Shown in pieces: positions 63,230 to 64,000 of a DNA stretch of 64,000 nucleotides; the stretch's first letter is position 1; each line of letters starts with the position of its first letter. The notes under the pieces are model-generated. The model worked only from the letters and a program-made list of their open reading frames with translations. It searched no databases and had not been told where the DNA came from. The stretch is from Bradyrhizobium sp. CSA112 (GTDB lineage Bacteria > Pseudomonadota > Alphaproteobacteria > Rhizobiales > Xanthobacteraceae): the NCBI RefSeq assembly GCF_029051645.1, contig NZ_JAACFS010000008.1, positions 171,224-235,223 of the forward strand. The letters are read 5' to 3'. Made by a program: the position numbers and the translations under genes.

Positions 63230-63640
63230 TCAGCTTCCCGGCGTCCAGGCCTGGTAGTCGCCGGTTGCCTTGGGCCGGCGGCCGCTGGCGAGCGTCGAGC
63301 CCGAGGGACGGTAGGCCGCGGGCGTGCCGGTCAGGTTCGGGACGTGCGGCTTTTCCCATTCCCGCGGCGTGTAGCTCTCCTCGGTCGGCGCGGTGTCGAC
63401 AACGTGATGTAGCCAGCCATGCCATGACGGCGGCACCCGGCTCGCCTCGGCATATCCATTATAGATCACCCAGCGCCGCTCGAAACCGAGCGTCGGATCG
63501 ATCTTGCGGCCCTTGGTGCGATAGTAGCGGTTGCCCTGCTCGTCCTGGCCGACCAGCTCGCCGAATCGCCATGTCCACAATTGGGTGCCGAACGTCTGAC
63601 CGTTCCACCAAGTGAAAAATTTCAGCAGAAATAGCTTCAT
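63230..63640 (-). CDS. NDUFA12-family complex I accessory subunit
   Basis: A 136-residue NADH:ubiquinone oxidoreductase accessory subunit (17.2 kDa/B17.2 type), found in alphaproteobacteria and mitochondria. Hallmarks: TWWNGQTFGTQLWTWRFGE, DEQGNRYYRTKG, ERRWVIYNGYAEASRVPPSW and WHGWLHH. The start is ATG 63640 (MKLFLLKFFTWW). In rhizobia the gene follows DUF2155; here it is about 22.5 kb from it. Confidence 0.93.
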   Translation of the reverse strand: MKLFLLKFFTWWNGQTFGTQLWTWRFGELVGQDEQGNRYYRTKGRKIDPTLGFERRWVIYNGYAEASRVPPSWHGWLHHVVDTAPTEESYTPREWEKPHVPNLTGTPAAYRPSGSTLASGRRPKATGDYQAWTPGS

Positions 63641-63908
63641 GAGGGCTCGGCCGGTTCGAGATGTCGTGCCGCTCTGATGCCACCGGCGGGGCGGATTGTC
63701 CAGACAAAGGCTGCTATTCCAGCCCGCCGGACGGGACATTGCACGGCACGATGACGCCCGCGCCCTGTCGCGAAATCGGCTCAATCCGTTCATTCCGCAT
63801 ACAGTTCCGGTCCGACAGGCTACGCCCCCGCGTGCAATCAATGCGTGGGCTCGGGAACGTCCGCCCCTTAAGGGGGTTAGGCCCAATATCCCCCAAATGG
63901 AGCCGACA

Positions 63909-64000
63909 ATGATCAACTTGAAAGTTTTGAGTACAGCAGCGGCGATCGCGCTTGTGTTGCCGCTGGTCGCGCCGAGCATTAGCGCCGTCCAGGCCCAGGA
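63909..64000 (+). CDS. Secreted protein, N-terminal fragment
   Basis: The first 30 codons of a gene that continues past the window. It reads MINLKVLSTAAAIALVLPLV, then APSISAVQAQ, a clear signal peptide with cleavage near the end of the fragment. GGAG lies 7 bases before the ATG. Product unknown. Confidence 0.7.
   Translation, partial: MINLKVLSTAAAIALVLPLVAPSISAVQAQ

Overview
The window is chromosomal DNA of a high-GC alphaproteobacterium, most likely a Bradyrhizobium or a close relative in the Nitrobacteraceae/Rhizobiales. The evidence is the conserved gene neighbourhoods (prfB-mrcA-amidase-rne, and aroQ-accB-accC with aat, DUF2155 and NDUFA12 nearby), many tripartite-tricarboxylate (Bug) receptors and IclR/LysR/GlxA regulators, and short palindromic intergenic repeats of the kind common in Bradyrhizobium. 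I found no rRNA, tRNA, CRISPR array, insertion sequence or prophage.

Layout. 0-9.5 kb: housekeeping genes. A partial EamA exporter, prfB with an intact programmed frameshift site, penicillin-binding protein 1A and an AMIN-type amidase lie on the minus strand, followed by RNase E on the plus strand with a very His/Asp-rich insert in its S1 domain. 9.5-22.1 kb: dctA, secreted proteins of unknown function, a ferritin-like protein, an aminotransferase, a periplasmic M48 protease and a DsbA-type thioredoxin, a DUF1236 protein, and a LuxR-type regulator divergent from a small YadA-like trimeric autotransporter. 22.4-28 kb: aroQ-accB-accC, then a translationally coupled histidine kinase/receiver/receiver-kinase trio.

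28-33.6 kb: an IclR regulator divergent from a catabolic operon (Bug receptor, flavin reductase, FAH-family enzyme, 2-keto-4-pentenoate hydratase, RidA, amidohydrolase). It looks like a ring-cleavage or aminomuconate-type pathway, but its hydratase carries a small frameshifting deletion. 33.7-40.7 kb: a lower-GC methyltransferase, an auxin-efflux-type carrier, aat, an MFS/aldo-keto reductase pair with a divergent LysR gene, and a DUF2155 envelope protein. 41-46.8 kb: an SDR gene with an apparent in-frame internal deletion, an HSL-type esterase, an ion transporter, and orphan genes.

46.8-53.6 kb: an Lrp-type regulator divergent from a minus-strand amino/keto-acid catabolic set (racemase, molybdopterin oxidoreductase, DapA-like aldolase/dehydratase, SDR, Bug receptor) that ends in a 17-codon stump of a DadA-type oxidoreductase. 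53.6-55.4 kb: a divergent GlxA regulator and isonitrile-hydratase-like pair.

55.4-61.6 kb is the most unusual part. A 124-residue protein whose C-terminus resembles MoaD/ThiS/ubiquitin-like proteins and ends in Gly-Gly is followed by a 1117-residue DUF4132 protein and a 520-residue orphan protein, with repeated short sequences between and around them. The window closes with a MarR regulator and membrane protein that share a matched operator palindrome, the complex I accessory subunit NDUFA12, and the start of a secreted protein.

The old core order (aminotransferase-M48-DsbA-aroQ-accB-accC-aat-DUF2155-NDUFA12) is still collinear, with accessory blocks inserted between its members.
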